NCBI GenBank assembly: GCA_021234155.1
Contig: JAJEKV010000021.1
Coordinates: forward strand, 16,503,563-16,567,562
Direction of reading: 5' to 3'
DNA: 64,000 bases
Source: Isoetes taiwanensis
Taxonomy: Eukaryota; Streptophyta; Lycopodiopsida; Isoetales; Isoetaceae
The notes beneath the pieces were generated by a model that was given only the letters and a program-made list of their open reading frames with translations, ran no database searches and was not told where the DNA came from. Both the position numbers and the translations under genes were made by a program. Shown here piece by piece: positions 1 to 16,455 of this stretch. Position 1 is the first letter of the stretch, and the number at the start of each line of letters is the position of its first letter.

Positions 1-693
1 GTGGCCTTTGGTCATTCCCGGGATCGGACGGTGTGTGGAAGTGGGTATGGGATAAACTACTCCATCCCAAAGTATCTGTTTTATGGTGGCAAGTCACTCA
101 TCGTTGTCTGCGCGTTAATATTTTGGTGCACAGATTTCGTCCAGAGGTGTCTGCACTTTGTCCCTTATGTGCACAGAGGGACGAGACAATTGAGCATTGC
201 TTCTTCCTATGTAGACATGTCAGACATGCTTGGTTGTGGCTTCAAGGCCTCTTTCATTGCAATTTGAATAGCCAGCAGGTGTTATTAGCAGTTTATCCAA
301 GTAGTTGGGATAATTTGGCAAAAAGGGCCTTTCATTTGGCTTCTGCATGGATCATCTGGTCCATTTGGAAAAGAAGGAATCTTCTCATATTCAAAGGTCT
401 TGCTTGTTCAGATGCACAGGTCCTTCTTGATGCCCAACAACGAATTGTCAAAGCATTCAGGTGCTCATCAATTGCTAATGAGGTGAAGAGCCGTATTTGG
501 GAGCACTATCTTCAGATTCATACTTACTTATGAGTTTTTGCTTGCTCTTCATATTGTTTAGATATTGTATTTGAGTGGGGTGGTTTTGCTCTGATGGACA
601 TTCTCTCCACTGAGTTATTAGTCCCCATTATACTCTGTAACTTTCTCTGGATAATAAAGGCTCAAGTCCTTCAAAAAAAAAAAAAAAAAAAAA
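1..693 (+). mobile_element. LINE 3' end (RT-associated zinc-binding domain, 3'UTR, poly-A)
   Basis: The left edge of the window cuts a non-LTR retrotransposon. Frame 3 is open from base 3 to the stop at 531-533. It encodes the C-terminal RT zinc-binding domain (zf-RVT) that follows the reverse transcriptase and RNase H of plant LINEs. Visible landmarks are VWDKLLHPK, VLWWQVTHRCLRVN, the CPLC...HCFFLC cysteine/histidine cluster and WIIWSIWKRRN. A 3' UTR of about 140 bases follows and ends in a run of about 20 A (about 674-693). No upstream RT is visible, so completeness cannot be judged. A second, truncated copy of the same family lies at 49.5-50.1 kb on the other strand and ends with the same bases before its poly-A. 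Confidence 0.85.
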
Positions 694-1229
694 CATTTTG
701 GTACATCTATAGATACTTCAGACCCGTTAATGATTGCTAGGAATTTTTGGCTTCATGAACACGGCACTTTCTTATGTCATTTTCCTCGGGAGGTATTAAT
801 TAATATAATTGGACATCATGTCTTGCACGACAAGGGCTTTCTTTTTTAGCTCATTCGATAGCTTCTAATGATCAATTGGACTAACACAATTAGTGAGTTA
901 CGAGCACGCAGGATAAATTATTTACATTGTTTCAAACATTACCTCTGTTGTTCTATCTTCTTTTTTATTTTGGTAAGGTGTTGGACTTCGTGCCTGGAAC
1001 GCCGCAGTGCAGACGATGCGGCGTCTTCTTCCCGCATGCGTTCCCCCTTCCGGCATCCTGGTTGCCAGCATTAAATTCAGATTTTGAAGTTGCCGGAGCC
1101 GACCCCATTCAATGACGATGAAATTCCTACAACCTTTCTTTCACTACGAAATTGAAATTTGGCCCAGCTTTCTCTTCTCCGTTTTGGCGCCTGTAGCTCT
1201 TCGTTGGGTGAATTTTCTATCAGAAATTA

Positions 1230-3540
1230 AATGAGAGGCAAGTATGACAAGAAAGCTGGCTAGGAACCTAAGTGTTTAAGCAGCGAGCAGGAAATGGAGC
1301 TTAAGAAATGAGCACTGGATAGAGTAGCAGCAGGCATGGGAGTAACAAAAGAACAATTCAAAATGAAGGCAACAAAAATATTTGAAGGCAATGCGCATAT
1401 ATTATGGGCAAATGGCTATCCAGAAGACAAATGGTGGAATTTATTGAAGAAAAGGCACCCTAATATTGTAATAAGATCTACTGAAACTTTAGATGTGGCA
1501 CGAGCACGAGCAATGAATCCTACAACATTTGGGTGCTTCCACACAACATTACAAGGAGTTTATAGCCACTTTAACTTTGATCCTAGCCATATTTGGAATG
1601 CGGATGAAATGGGCATTCAAGCAGGAAAAGTTAATGGCTTAAGAGTTATAGCTAAGAAAGGAAGTAGGGCTGTCCATGAGATGGTAATGAGAAACCGAGA
1701 GTGGGTGACTGTTTTAGCTTGTTGTAATGCTTCCGGCAGTGCTATTCCTAACTGTTACATTTTCAAAGGCAATAGTCTAAGAGCAAATCATGTTGTTAAT
1801 TATGAGGTTGGCACTGGTATGTTAGTGCAGCCTGAGGCTTGGATGACTAGTGAACTGTTCATGTTTTGGTTGAAATACTAACGTACCTGGGGGCGTTGAT
1901 GAAAATAATCCACATCTTATCATTTTAGATGGACATGGTAGTCATGTAGAAGATCATGTCATCCTTCTGGCCAGATCTCTAGGAATTCATCTTATAATTC
2001 TGCATCCCCATACTTCTCACAAAATGCAACCACTTGATGTGGCAATTTTTGGACATTTAAGCAATATTTCAGGAGAAATAGAGCTGAATAAATGAATGAT
2101 GGCATCTTGGAGCTAAATAAGGCATATTAATAGGTATGTTGGTATAATTTCCAAGTTCTTTGCTTTGTTAAATTGACTTTGTTATTCTTGTGCAGGTTTG
2201 ATTTTTAAAGCATTGTCTACGGCTCTTACACCCGAGAATATTAGAGCTGGCTTCAAAGCCACTGGAATTTGTCCATTAAATCTTGCTGTAATAGATGGCT
2301 TTATTACTCTTATATCCTCAACAATAGGTTAGATTAGAGGTTAGGTTAGAGTTGGCTTTGGAGACATTGTAATTTGGCCATTAAACCATGTTGTTATAGA
2401 TCGTCCAGCATTCTCAAGGACAGGTGTTGTACTCCAAGATTTCCAATGTGAGGATGAAGAAGATATCGATCCCTTTTTAGGGCCACATGATCATGAGCAG
2501 CACTTGGATGATGTATTCATGCCAAGGTGAGTTTACAATTTAGCAGCCATTCTATTTATTCGAAAAACTTTGTTTGATCCTCTTCTTTTAATGCATAATT
2601 CAATGACTAGAAATATTGATGAATGTGGCCACTGTTGATCAAGCTAGTCTAAGCACTGCGCGAGAGCATGCTTTTCCATCCGCAACAGGTTCGTCCAAAC
2701 ATGTTCGCTTTACTTACACTTAGGTCTATGTTCTAGAAGATAGAAGGGAATATCCGGTCCATTGGCTGCCATCCATATTTTCTTTTAGCACAATTTTTCC
2801 ATCTATATTTTCCCTTAGCACAATTTTTCTATGTCTTTAATAACATACGTCAACACACATTTCACAAAGACGATAATAATGAAGCTTGGATTAAAAACAG
2901 TCATCCTAAAGATCGTTTAACAGTGACTATAGTATTAGTTAAAGTTTTGCATGATATAATATTTTGGCAAGTGACAAAGGATGTGGTCCTTGTCTGAAAA
3001 TGCAGTTTGTTAAATCAAGTTTGTGGCATTCAAGCCCAATTGAATAGGAAGAACCGTTCCATATGTGTTTCCAGCAGTAGATCAACCTCATATAAATTAA
3101 ACTTATTATGTATTTGTTTGAAATGCAGAAATAATGTTTGATGCATCTATGAGCAAGAATGGATCCAATGCATTTGATGGACCATCTAGATTAGTGACAT
3201 CCAATACCTGCTCCATCTAACATAGCTACATTACCTAAAAATCCTCAAGTGCATTACATTACAAGTGATGGGTGGATTGGCTGTGCAGGAAGAGAGGGCT
3301 AGAAAAGCTGAGGCTGAAAACATTAAGAAACAAAAGGCAAAAGAAAAAAAGGCAGCTCAAGCAAGAAAGAGGAAAGAGAAGGAATTAATTGAGATAAGTA
3401 GGAAACGAAGGAAAGAAGAGAAAGAGATGCAAAAGAAGGCAACGGTTGAATGGGAGGCTGGCACCGGAAGATTGAGAAGCCTGTTATATGGTATGGGCCG
3501 ATGTCACATTCCTTTATGTCAGTCCAGAAACTTGTCGTGA
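1230..3540 (+). pseudogene. pogo/Tigger-like DDE_1 transposase, broken
   Basis: This is a relic of a Tc1/mariner-superfamily pogo-like transposase (Pfam DDE_1 with a CENP-B-type HTH). Part of the HTH is readable from about 1278 (SSEQEMELKK), then an in-frame TGA, then an open frame 1336-1881. That frame holds the first catalytic Asp in WNADEMG, followed by WVTVLACCNASG and EAWMTSELF. After the stop, a +1 shift continues with the second Asp in ILDGHGSH (about 1930) and the third in QPLDVAIF (about 2030). The typical tail TPENIRAGFKATGICPLN is at about 2230 and is partly duplicated at about 2335-2400. A Lys/Glu-rich coiled-coil ORF at 3265-3540 fits the C-terminus of these proteins. Nonsense and frameshift changes make it non-functional. 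I could not define terminal inverted repeats. Confidence 0.8.
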
Positions 3541-3837
3541 GTATACTCTAGGTATAGCTTAAATGTTTTTGCTCCATTATTATGTAAAAATAGGTTGTAT
3601 TTTTTCAGGTACAACCAATGGAGAACAGTCATTCCAGGGAACATCTTATTGGGCATCATGCTTTCTTCTTGCCTTTGATAAAAGATAATTTCAATTCAAG
3701 GCGGTTTTGATAAAAAGACATTTGTAAATATTTCAAGGCAATATCAATGTGTTTATGTGAATATCACTTTTGTTGATTATTTTGATGCTTGTTTTACAGT
3801 AAACAGGCTGTTTTATTAGTCTTAAACATTTAATTGT

Positions 3838-3883
3838 ACAAGAAATTTATCGCAGCGGCCAAGCCCGCCGCGAACATTTCTCT
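3838..3883. repeat. GC-rich foldback motif, copy 1
   Basis: A near-palindrome of about 46 bp: agaaatttatcgc, a GC-rich centre, then gccgcgaacatttctct. It matches the repeat at 14784-14832. The arms pair (agaaat...cgcggcggc against its complement), so the single strand could fold into a hairpin. It may be the fused ends of a small DNA transposon; that is inference. Confidence 0.6.
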
Positions 3884-3919
3884 TATTCAAAATTGTGCAG
3901 TTGGACCCCAGTTAATGTC

Positions 3920-5137
3920 GGGGGATTTTTATTAGAGGGTTTTTTTCATGATGGCAAAAAGGGTTAAATACCAAAAAAAAAAGTTAAAATTTATAAATTT
4001 GCACCTCACAACCTAGAATGAATAAGCATTTCATGAGACATAGTGCACACTTCGCTTAATAATTAATATGAAGATAACATTAACATATGGAAATAATTTC
4101 AAAAAGATATGTTACGTAGGACTAAACAGGACATCAACGAAGGATTAAGCGTAGGACATCATCTGTGATCACAGGTTGTATGACGTCTAAATGCAATCTA
4201 GGGTCATGGTTCAATATCTTGGCTAGAACAAACATCAAATGTTTGCATGGAGTATATTGTTGTTTTGCTGTTCTAGCCAAGAAATCTGCACATGTGCACT
4301 CTGGATATTTGCAGATTCTCACTTTGTAAGTTTCATTTGGTCTTCTAATACAGTATTCGACATCTAACTGAGGTGTGATGACTTTCATTGAAAGCACTTG
4401 ACATTCGAATTGCAGAGCTTGTTCAAGTCTAACTTCTACTTCCTTCCCCAAATTTGTTCTTTTATTCATATGTTTTCCAAACCGCACCATAACTGTCATT
4501 GAGTTACTCGCCGTGGTGGATTCATTTTGCATGCAAGGATTGCCTGGGTTGATCCCTCTAATTGAGTAGTTCCCCCTCTCTAATACTCCCAACTCTTCAC
4601 TGCTTAGTTTGACCCCAGTACTGACTGGCCAATCAGCTGGTTTAGCTGGCACATTTAATATGTTAGTAAAGGGATACCAAGTGTGTTGCACATGTTCTGG
4701 ACAAAACCAAAACTTTTGCACGACTTCCCTTCCATTTGCTGTCCTTGCCCCTGTAAAACATGGTGCTGCCGTTGATCTAGTAATGATCTTATTGATAAAG
4801 GAGTTGCACTTCCTACCATTTGGTCCTAATTTTCCCTGGCACTTCACTCTACTCCTCTTGACACAATCAACTACGATCTATAACATAAAGATTTTTTTTT
4901 TATATGAATAGATGTTGCTGAAACAATAATTAGCTGGAAGTAGAAAGTTCTATATTCTAGTGAAAGTTCGAGCTTTATTCTATAAACAACTTTACAATGC
5001 GTTGTTAATCAATGATATAAATATAACATCTCAAAGCCACTCTCATTGAAATGGGTGCATTTAAATGCACATTTTAAATCATAAACAAAAAAACCCCCGA
5101 AACCATCCTTAAAAAAACCCTCTAAAAATTTGCACTC
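3920..5137. mobile_element. MULE-like element with 9-bp target duplication
   Basis: This 1218-bp segment is flanked on both sides by the 9-mer gttaatgtc (3911-3919 and 5138-5146), the target-site duplication length typical of Mutator-like elements. The ends form imperfect inverted repeats sharing ATTTTT, AGAGGGTTTTTTT and GATGG over about 35 bp. The only ORF inside encodes a SWIM zinc-finger protein on the minus strand, and SWIM domains are a standard C-terminal part of MULE transposases. No MULE catalytic core is visible inside, so this is probably a non-autonomous derivative or a gene-carrying element. Confidence 0.6.
4134..4847 (-). CDS. SWIM zinc-finger protein, probably MULE-derived
   Basis: An uninterrupted frame of about 237 codons. 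A cysteine-containing N-terminal segment (CQGK...RKC, PC, FWFCPEH) could bind zinc. A C-terminal SWIM motif follows at about residues 186-205: CTC, 13 residues, then CKH (CxC-x13-CxH). SWIM domains occur in MULE/FAR1-type transposases and some plant regulators and mediate DNA or protein contact. The frame opens at a GTG with no ATG upstream. The coding sense continues upstream as RIVVDCVKRSR to a possible splice acceptor (ttatag at about 4878), so an earlier exon may exist. It lies wholly inside the 9-bp-TSD element, which argues for a transposon gene or remnant. The absence of nonsense codons is notable beside its decayed neighbours. Confidence 0.5.
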   Translation of the reverse strand: MKCQGKLGPNGRKCNSFINKIITRSTAAPCFTGARTANGREVVQKFWFCPEHVQHTWYPFTNILNVPAKPADWPVSTGVKLSSEELGVLERGNYSIRGINPGNPCMQNESTTASNSMTVMVRFGKHMNKRTNLGKEVEVRLEQALQFECQVLSMKVITPQLDVEYCIRRPNETYKVRICKYPECTCADFLARTAKQQYTPCKHLMFVLAKILNHDPRLHLDVIQPVITDDVLRLILR

Positions 5138-5149
5138 GTTAATGTCCAA

Positions 5150-7800
5150 CATTTTCTTCTGCAATAACCAAGTGATGATGTGAAGCAACTTCGTAGGATC
5201 TTATGTTCTAACTCTAATTTAGAAATTACAAAATACAATATCTAGTTTAGTCTTTTAAAAAGTTGGTCAATACTTTTTGTTATTGAAGGTTCATGTGTTC
5301 ACAAACATCAAACATCAAGTTCTTCTATTGATCTTCGAAAGGAACACGGGACGCTCCTCCTGCAAGCTGAAGCCGGATGAAGAGTCGGATAGAGAGCCAC
5401 ATGTTGGCCCCGGAATCACGCTCCCAGCAAAAAAGGTTAGGAATTTTTGAAATATAATTACATCTAGATTAGAACGGTTTAAGCAGGGATTTAAAGAGCA
5501 CAGATTTAATGACAGTTTTTTCTGCACTGCTAGATTTGAAACTTTGGTGCCAGATTTGCACCCTATTCTTGGTTAGGCCTAAGTTTGGATAGGGTCAAAA
5601 ATGGCGCTGAACAGTTCGCAGTGGCCCAGGAGTCAGATGTGGGTCAGTGTTTGGCCTTGGAATTTCTCCATGTGGGCGATAGTGGATTACCCACCACAAT
5701 TATTTTTTTAGAATGAACAGAATGATTGGCTGGCTAGGCGGAGGTTAAGCTTGGTATTACAAAAATAAGAAGAATTGTTAAGGATTTGCATGAATTACAT
5801 TAATGGTAAATTCGATGAAAGCAAATGGGCTGTAGCCAAGCTTTTCGAAGCTCCCCTTTTATCTAGCCATGGCTACCATGGTTAAAGCTGTCTATTGTGC
5901 TGTCTTTTCTGCACCGAATGAGCCTAACCTATCCAATTCATTCGGCGATTATTCCACACTGCAGAGCAAAAGAAAGGCGAATTATGATCGGTCCTGGACT
6001 GGGTATATTTCTTAACAGGAGAGGCAGGCCAGGCGGAAGACCATGTTTTTGGGCATGAGCGATGATCTAGAGTGCCGAATTGAAGGTACTTACCTGCGAT
6101 TGAAGGTACGCACTTCAAATTTGTAGCTATTGGCCTTGTTTCTGTTCAGACTTGCCCAAGCTTATCAGTTTTGAGACCGGTGCTCTGCTCTTTATGGGCA
6201 AAGATGGATATCTACTGCCAAGAAGAGGAGCCAGGGCTCTTAGCGTAAAACATTGGGATTTGTCCCCAGAAACACATGCTGCATTCCATGCCGCTCCCAC
6301 GGCACAAAATATTAATATTCCATATTGCTTCAACGACTTTCATGATCTAAAGGTGGATTTGCAGAACCAAATGCAACAAAATAAGTAGGTAAACTCACCT
6401 GGATAGTTGATTAACAACCCGAGGTTTGAAAGCCTTCGCTTCTTCTCGACTTTATAACAAAGGTATAGAGATATTTATATCATACTATGTCCAATCTATT
6501 ACTAACACTTGCCATAGTAACAGCTAGATAGGATCTGTTGCTGTAACTGAAGCTGCCAGCTAATTAAGGCCGATACCCAGATTTTATCTTGGATCTTAAG
6601 AGCACTAGATTTTGTTTGGATCTCCCTCTGAATCCATCGATTTTTGCTCTAAAATCAAAGCACAGATTCCACAGTAAATTAAACTTGCCACAGTTTTGGA
6701 TTGACACCTCGAATACCTGGGATCTGTGTTGTCCACAATCTGCCACAACTCAAATTTACCAACCTTCTCAACGGACACATGGTGTCCTTTTGTCCATAAC
6801 TTCCCCACCTCAAATTCGCCAGTATCTAGTCGACACATGGAATTTTCTTGTCCACCATTATGCTCACCTCAAATTTGCCGGCCTCTTCTGTCCACAAATT
6901 CATTCCTTTTCTCATTCCAATAACCTGCCCGTGTCTTCGGTTGTCTCCATCACCAATTGTCTACCATTCAGACAGAGGCATCCCTCAAGGCATTATCTTT
7001 TATCTCGAGGAAGCGGTACAACAGATAAAATAGACACGGGTGAAGATTTACAGATAAAAACAACAAGACGTGGCATTCTTGCAATTTTCTTCAGAATATT
7101 TTTTGCTTCCTATTTTTTTCCCCGCCCGAGAATCTAAAGAATCTAAAAATCGAATCTTGGTGAGAATCGATTATATAAGTGTAGAAAGGCATTATTAACA
7201 GGGGACTAGATAGTTAGGTAGCCTTGCAGGGGTAGTTACTGCAGCCCTCGATGGCTACCTTGCAGTCTGTATGGGTGCTGCCTTAGCCTTGGTGGTACCT
7301 ATACCCCCACCAATTTGAAGACTCATATGTTTTATGAATGCAAGCTTGGCATTTCAAAGGATAAGTGCCAGGGAGCATCTCCTTGGGCATATTGTAATGT
7401 GGCATACATAGCTTACAAACTGCCTTTGTAGCAGGCATATCGATTCTGCGCTTAAGGCTGACATTCCACTGCCGTAGGTGGCAGTTCTCTGTTACACCCG
7501 AATTGCCTGCCCTAAAAAAAATGAAACTGCCCCTGCTCGATTCCACTACAAAAATCACCTCTGGCTGAATTGAAGTCGTGGAGCAAATCCGTCGGTGTTG
7601 AGGAGCACCTGTCAAAGATCCAGGCCCTGTAATTTCTTCCCATCGAATTGTCGGGCTCCATCCCCTGATAGTTATCCAGCAGTTTGTGGCTTCCCCAGCC
7701 TCTCCCCAACGCTCCACATCATCTCCCCAAACCTAAACTACCACTGCTTGTGGAATCAGTGAGCAACTCCGAAAGTTTGTAATCATTCGATTTGATTGGC
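5150..7800. other. No recognisable gene
   Basis: Only short frames (at most 182 codons, 6589-7137) with no motif I recognise. The frame at 6152-6388 (+) and the one at 7283-7717 (-) have no family signature. I regard the stretch as old intergenic or transposon-derived DNA. Confidence 0.5.
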
Positions 7801-7812
7801 TTACTGTATAGT

Positions 7813-7896
7813 GGAATGGAGGTTGGGGCCTCCATTCCGGGTTAGCTGGGAGCGGGTCACATGGAAACTGGAATGGAGGCCCCCAACCTCCATTCC
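7813..7896. repeat. Inverted repeat, 26-27 bp arms
   Basis: GGAATGGAGGTTGGGGCC plus TCCATTCC at 7813-7838 is matched by its reverse complement at 7870-7896, with a 31-base spacer. Each arm is also partly self-complementary (GGAATGGAGG...CCTCCATTCC). It directly abuts the inverted-repeat element that follows. Confidence 0.7.
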
Positions 7897-7900
7897 CCTA

Positions 7901-8480
7901 CAATATAGAAGTTGGGGACGTTTTTTCCTCAGCGATCTGGCGAAGCTTCAGATGCTTCAAAAACAGAGCAGGGCTTCAAAAATCCGGCGAAGCAGAGCAT
8001 GGCTTCAAGTTCTGGTGAAGCAGAGCAAAACAGAGCAGTAGATTCGGCAAAGTAGTGCAGGGGTTCAAGATCCGGCAAAACACAGCAGGGCTTCAAGATC
8101 CGGCAAGATTCGGCAAAGCAGAACAAAGCAGGGCTTCAAACATGCTCTACTATGGCGAGCAGAGCAAGCAAATTTAAAAAATTAGAAGATTTACGCTTCT
8201 ACTTCTGTGTTATACCGGCGATTTGTGTGAAAAACAAGCTCCATCTGCTTCATCTTCGATCTGCGTGAAGAACCGATGATCTATTTGCACCTGCTTCATC
8301 TGAAGAACTGGCGGCAGACCTAAAAATAAAGAACCCTAAAAACAAAACGAGGAGCCCTAACCTGCACAGCCGGTTAGGCGGAATGCATTAACCCAACTGC
8401 CATTCTGCAGTATTGGGCTGCGCCACGTGGCGCCAGGAAAATGCACGCCAGAGGAAAAAACGGACCCAACTTCTATATTG
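7901..8480. mobile_element. MITE-like element with ~29-bp terminal inverted repeats
   Basis: The left end CAATATAGAAGTTGGGG..CGTTTTTTCCT (7901-7929) is the inverted match, with about 2 mismatches, of the right end at 8452-8480. The element is 580 bp and non-coding. Flanking trinucleotides are CTA and TTA, so no clean target duplication can be claimed. It ends about 200 bp upstream of the PRP28 start codon. The interior at about 7930-8145 is a degenerate tandem repeat. Confidence 0.6.
7930..8145. repeat. Degenerate tandem repeat inside the MITE-like element
   Basis: About six imperfect units built on the theme gatccggcaaagcagagcagggcttcaa, with unit lengths of about 30-40 bp. It is non-coding. 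Confidence 0.55.
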
Positions 8481-8529
8481 TTAAAATCCGGGCACTACCA
8501 GCCGCTCGTGGAATCTGGGCCTAAGTGCG

Positions 8530-8678
8530 CAGCCAATGACATATCTCCCCTACCCCAAATATATACACCTAATTTAACACACAATATAGCCTACACCTAA
8601 TTTAACGAAGCCAAAAATTATTTGTTTTTCATTAGACCTAGGGTTTTTGCACAGCTCTGTCGGACCTGAAGCTTGGCT
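8530..8678 (+). promoter_or_regulatory. Possible core promoter/5' leader of PRP28
   Basis: A CCAAT (about 8533) and a TATATA (about 8560) lie about 145 and 115 bases before the ATG at 8679. The positions are plausible for a plant core promoter, but there is no transcript evidence, and such AT-rich matches are common here. Confidence 0.3.
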
Positions 8679-14029
<5,351 letters not shown>

Positions 14030-14783
14030 TAAGTTTTGGGTTTAAAATCACCATTAACCAGCAAACTGGCATGTTCATTCATTAATCTGTAAATAGCTAC
14101 TATCTAATGAACAGTAAGTGGACTTTTGAGCGTCTGGCGTAAGTGACCTTCTGTGACTGTTAAAACTGCTTATGTTGGATATTTGAGAACTAGGACTACA
14201 CCCTTCTAGGAGATTTCTCTCGTTAAGCATTCTCGTTGAACAAGTTTTTCTGCGAGGCTTATGGGTTTGTGGAATTATGTTGGATACAAGGTTAAGGTAG
14301 TACGCACTAGACAATCAAGGAATTTATTAATAAGATTTGTGACAGGCTAGAATCAGTTCAGCCCATTGTAATCCAGGTGCAGCTTGCTTTGGCTTCAGCC
14401 TTGATTCAAATTGAATTTCCTGGGTCGGCGCAGCCGACCCCATTCTCTTGGCCCAGCGTTGGGGAAACCTTTTTCCTCCTATCGGAAAATTTCCTGCAAA
14501 CAAAATTCACAACCATTTCATCAAGCCAAAAAAAAGAGTATACTCATTGCCACTATTCACAAAGTACTCAGTAGCTGCAATATCACATTGAAACCAAATC
14601 AAAATGCTACTTAGAGAATATGCCATATATTTATAATAACAGGAATAGGCTTTAAATATTATATCACATTAGATGCTATGAAACTTAAACAAAATCAGAA
14701 TGTGAAGTTAAAAAAAGTTTGCCTTATCTATGTAAAACACCATAAATAGAATTCGCATATTATATCATAATGTTTTAGTAGTT
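14030..14783. other. 3' flank of PRP28, no gene seen
   Basis: AT-rich sequence with no recognisable ORF. It contains a short palindrome gggtcggcgcagccgacccc at about 14423-14442. No poly-A signal can be singled out with confidence. Confidence 0.4.
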
Positions 14784-14832
14784 ACAAGAAATTTATCGCG
14801 GCGGCCTTGCGGCCGCCGCGAACATTTCTCTT
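14784..14832. repeat. GC-rich foldback motif, copy 2
   Basis: Second copy of the motif at 3838-3883, here with an almost perfect hairpin: CGCGGCGGCC, loop TTGC, GGCCGCCGCG, flanked by agaaatttat and aacatttctct arms. It sits in otherwise AT-rich DNA. Confidence 0.65.
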
Positions 14833-15354
14833 TCCTACAATACGAACACTGGGGGGATGAGCAACTAGTCGTGCGCATTGGTTGCAAGAGAAGCACTTTG
14901 ATGGGTATTCAATTACCATGCATCCCAGTATATTAGGGCATACACATTTGTACATGGATTATAAACAACAAATTTTTTAACAACATGAAAAACCTTTTAA
15001 CTTAGGGTACACATGGACAGTTATCAAATCCTTCAGCCCCTTTATGTAACCCAGCTTCTTCGGAAGGCTTTTTGTTACCATAGCGTTTACAATTGCCTCT
15101 TTGTTATAAATATTCCCCAAAGAAATCAATTACACAAGGGGTCTTCAATGCTTCTCGAGAAAGTGCGATCTAGTCCAACAGCAAGCCTAGCCTCACTAGG
15201 ATCTACCTTATCAGGTTTCCTGTCCCTAGACTCTGCCCCACCTCCATCCCAAGTAGCAGCAAGTAGCAGAAATACTTGGAATTTGGGTTTGAGATGGAAT
15301 TCGAGAAAAGAAAAAGGAGTGGTTGATAGTTTTCTCGTATTGATTTCCCCATAT

Positions 15355-16076
15355 TATGCATCCTCGGCCATGCAAGAAAGGAAAATGGCGATTCTCGTCT
15401 GGTCTTAGAGCTCATGGACACCGATCTCAAAACTCTGATAGACACCAGGAAGATCAAACGGGAACCCCATCCTCCATTTGATCCGGCCGAATCGAAGGAT
15501 ATAATGCTTCACCGCAAAGGGATTGAAGCACCTCGCATACCAATGGGATTATTCATAGAGATCTAAAAGCCCCAAAAATGTCTTTGGGTTAAGGAGAACA
15601 ATTTACTGGATCAAAGTTACTGATTTTGGCACTTCTAAGAAATTCCGACCGCACAAAGTGGGCACACTACACTAAGAGGCACACCGGAATACATGGCTGA
15701 AATGCCGGATGAACAAAGTCTTGGCGACTACTCAAGAAAGGTAGATGTTTTCACTTTGGGTTGATTTGTTTTCAAGTTCGACAGAAAGGAGCCGTACCCT
15801 CGTGCATTTAGGACACAATTAAGAGAACTCCTTAAAAATTTGGAAAGAGGCCCATTACCCCGATACACTTCCTTCCGCTTTTGATAGCAAGTAGCAAGTC
15901 TGCCCGTGAGCCCAAGTAGCGTGCCAGGCTTTAACCCTCGCTTAGCCGCAATGTGGGAGGTTTTAGTAGAATTGTTGATGCCGGAAAGTTACAATCCTAC
16001 AAATAGGCGTGGGCGTGGCGTAAGAAATGAAGGAAGAAGCTATGGCGGTGGATTCCAAAACAGGGAAAGAACATGA
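15355..16076 (+). pseudogene. Protein kinase fragment, degenerate
   Basis: Frame-shifted remains of a Ser/Thr or dual-specificity kinase domain. LVLELMDTDLKTLIDTRK resembles the hinge and alpha-D region. A damaged catalytic-loop region reads FIEI-stop-KP where HRDLKP is expected. FWHF/DFGTSKKF stands for the DFG region, GTPEYMAEMP resembles the activation-segment GTPEYMAPE, and KVDVFTLG resembles DVYSFG. There are several stops and shifts, and no intron-like gaps between the motifs, so it may be a processed or TE-carried copy. The parent kinase subfamily is not identifiable. Confidence 0.6.
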
Positions 16077-16383
16077 AAACCTTGCGAGGCCGTAAAGCGA
16101 TGCTTGATGTCGGGCCGCCATGGCCATCGCCGTGCAAGAATGGATTTCTTGCAGAGCAAGAAAAGGGGAAGATTCTGGCACCTGGGGGCTGGAGATTTTC
16201 CATTTTTATTGGAATTGAAAAATGCAATGGGCGATACGCGTGTCGGGCCCGTGGTCGTTTCGGCCAAAAAAATACTTCCTATTTTTTAAGAACAGAAATG
16301 TTACTGCTTTATATATGGTATGATAAGATAAAGAACTTGAGCAAAATCAAAATGTGAAGTTAAAAAACGTTTGTCTCATCATA

Positions 16384-16455
16384 ACAAGTTCATGACAAGT
16401 CTTCATCTACCTCTTCATAACAAGTTCATGACAAGTCTTCACCTACCTCTTCAAT
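16384..16455. repeat. Two-unit tandem repeat, ~36 bp
   Basis: The unit acaagttcatgacaagtc.. occurs at 16384-16419 and again at 16420-16455 with one or two differences. It lies at the 3' end of the hAT transposase relic. Confidence 0.7.

Noticed and set aside
4609-4911. Plus-strand ORF opposite the SWIM gene
   Set aside because: Antisense shadow; the minus frame is longer and has the zinc-ligand pattern.
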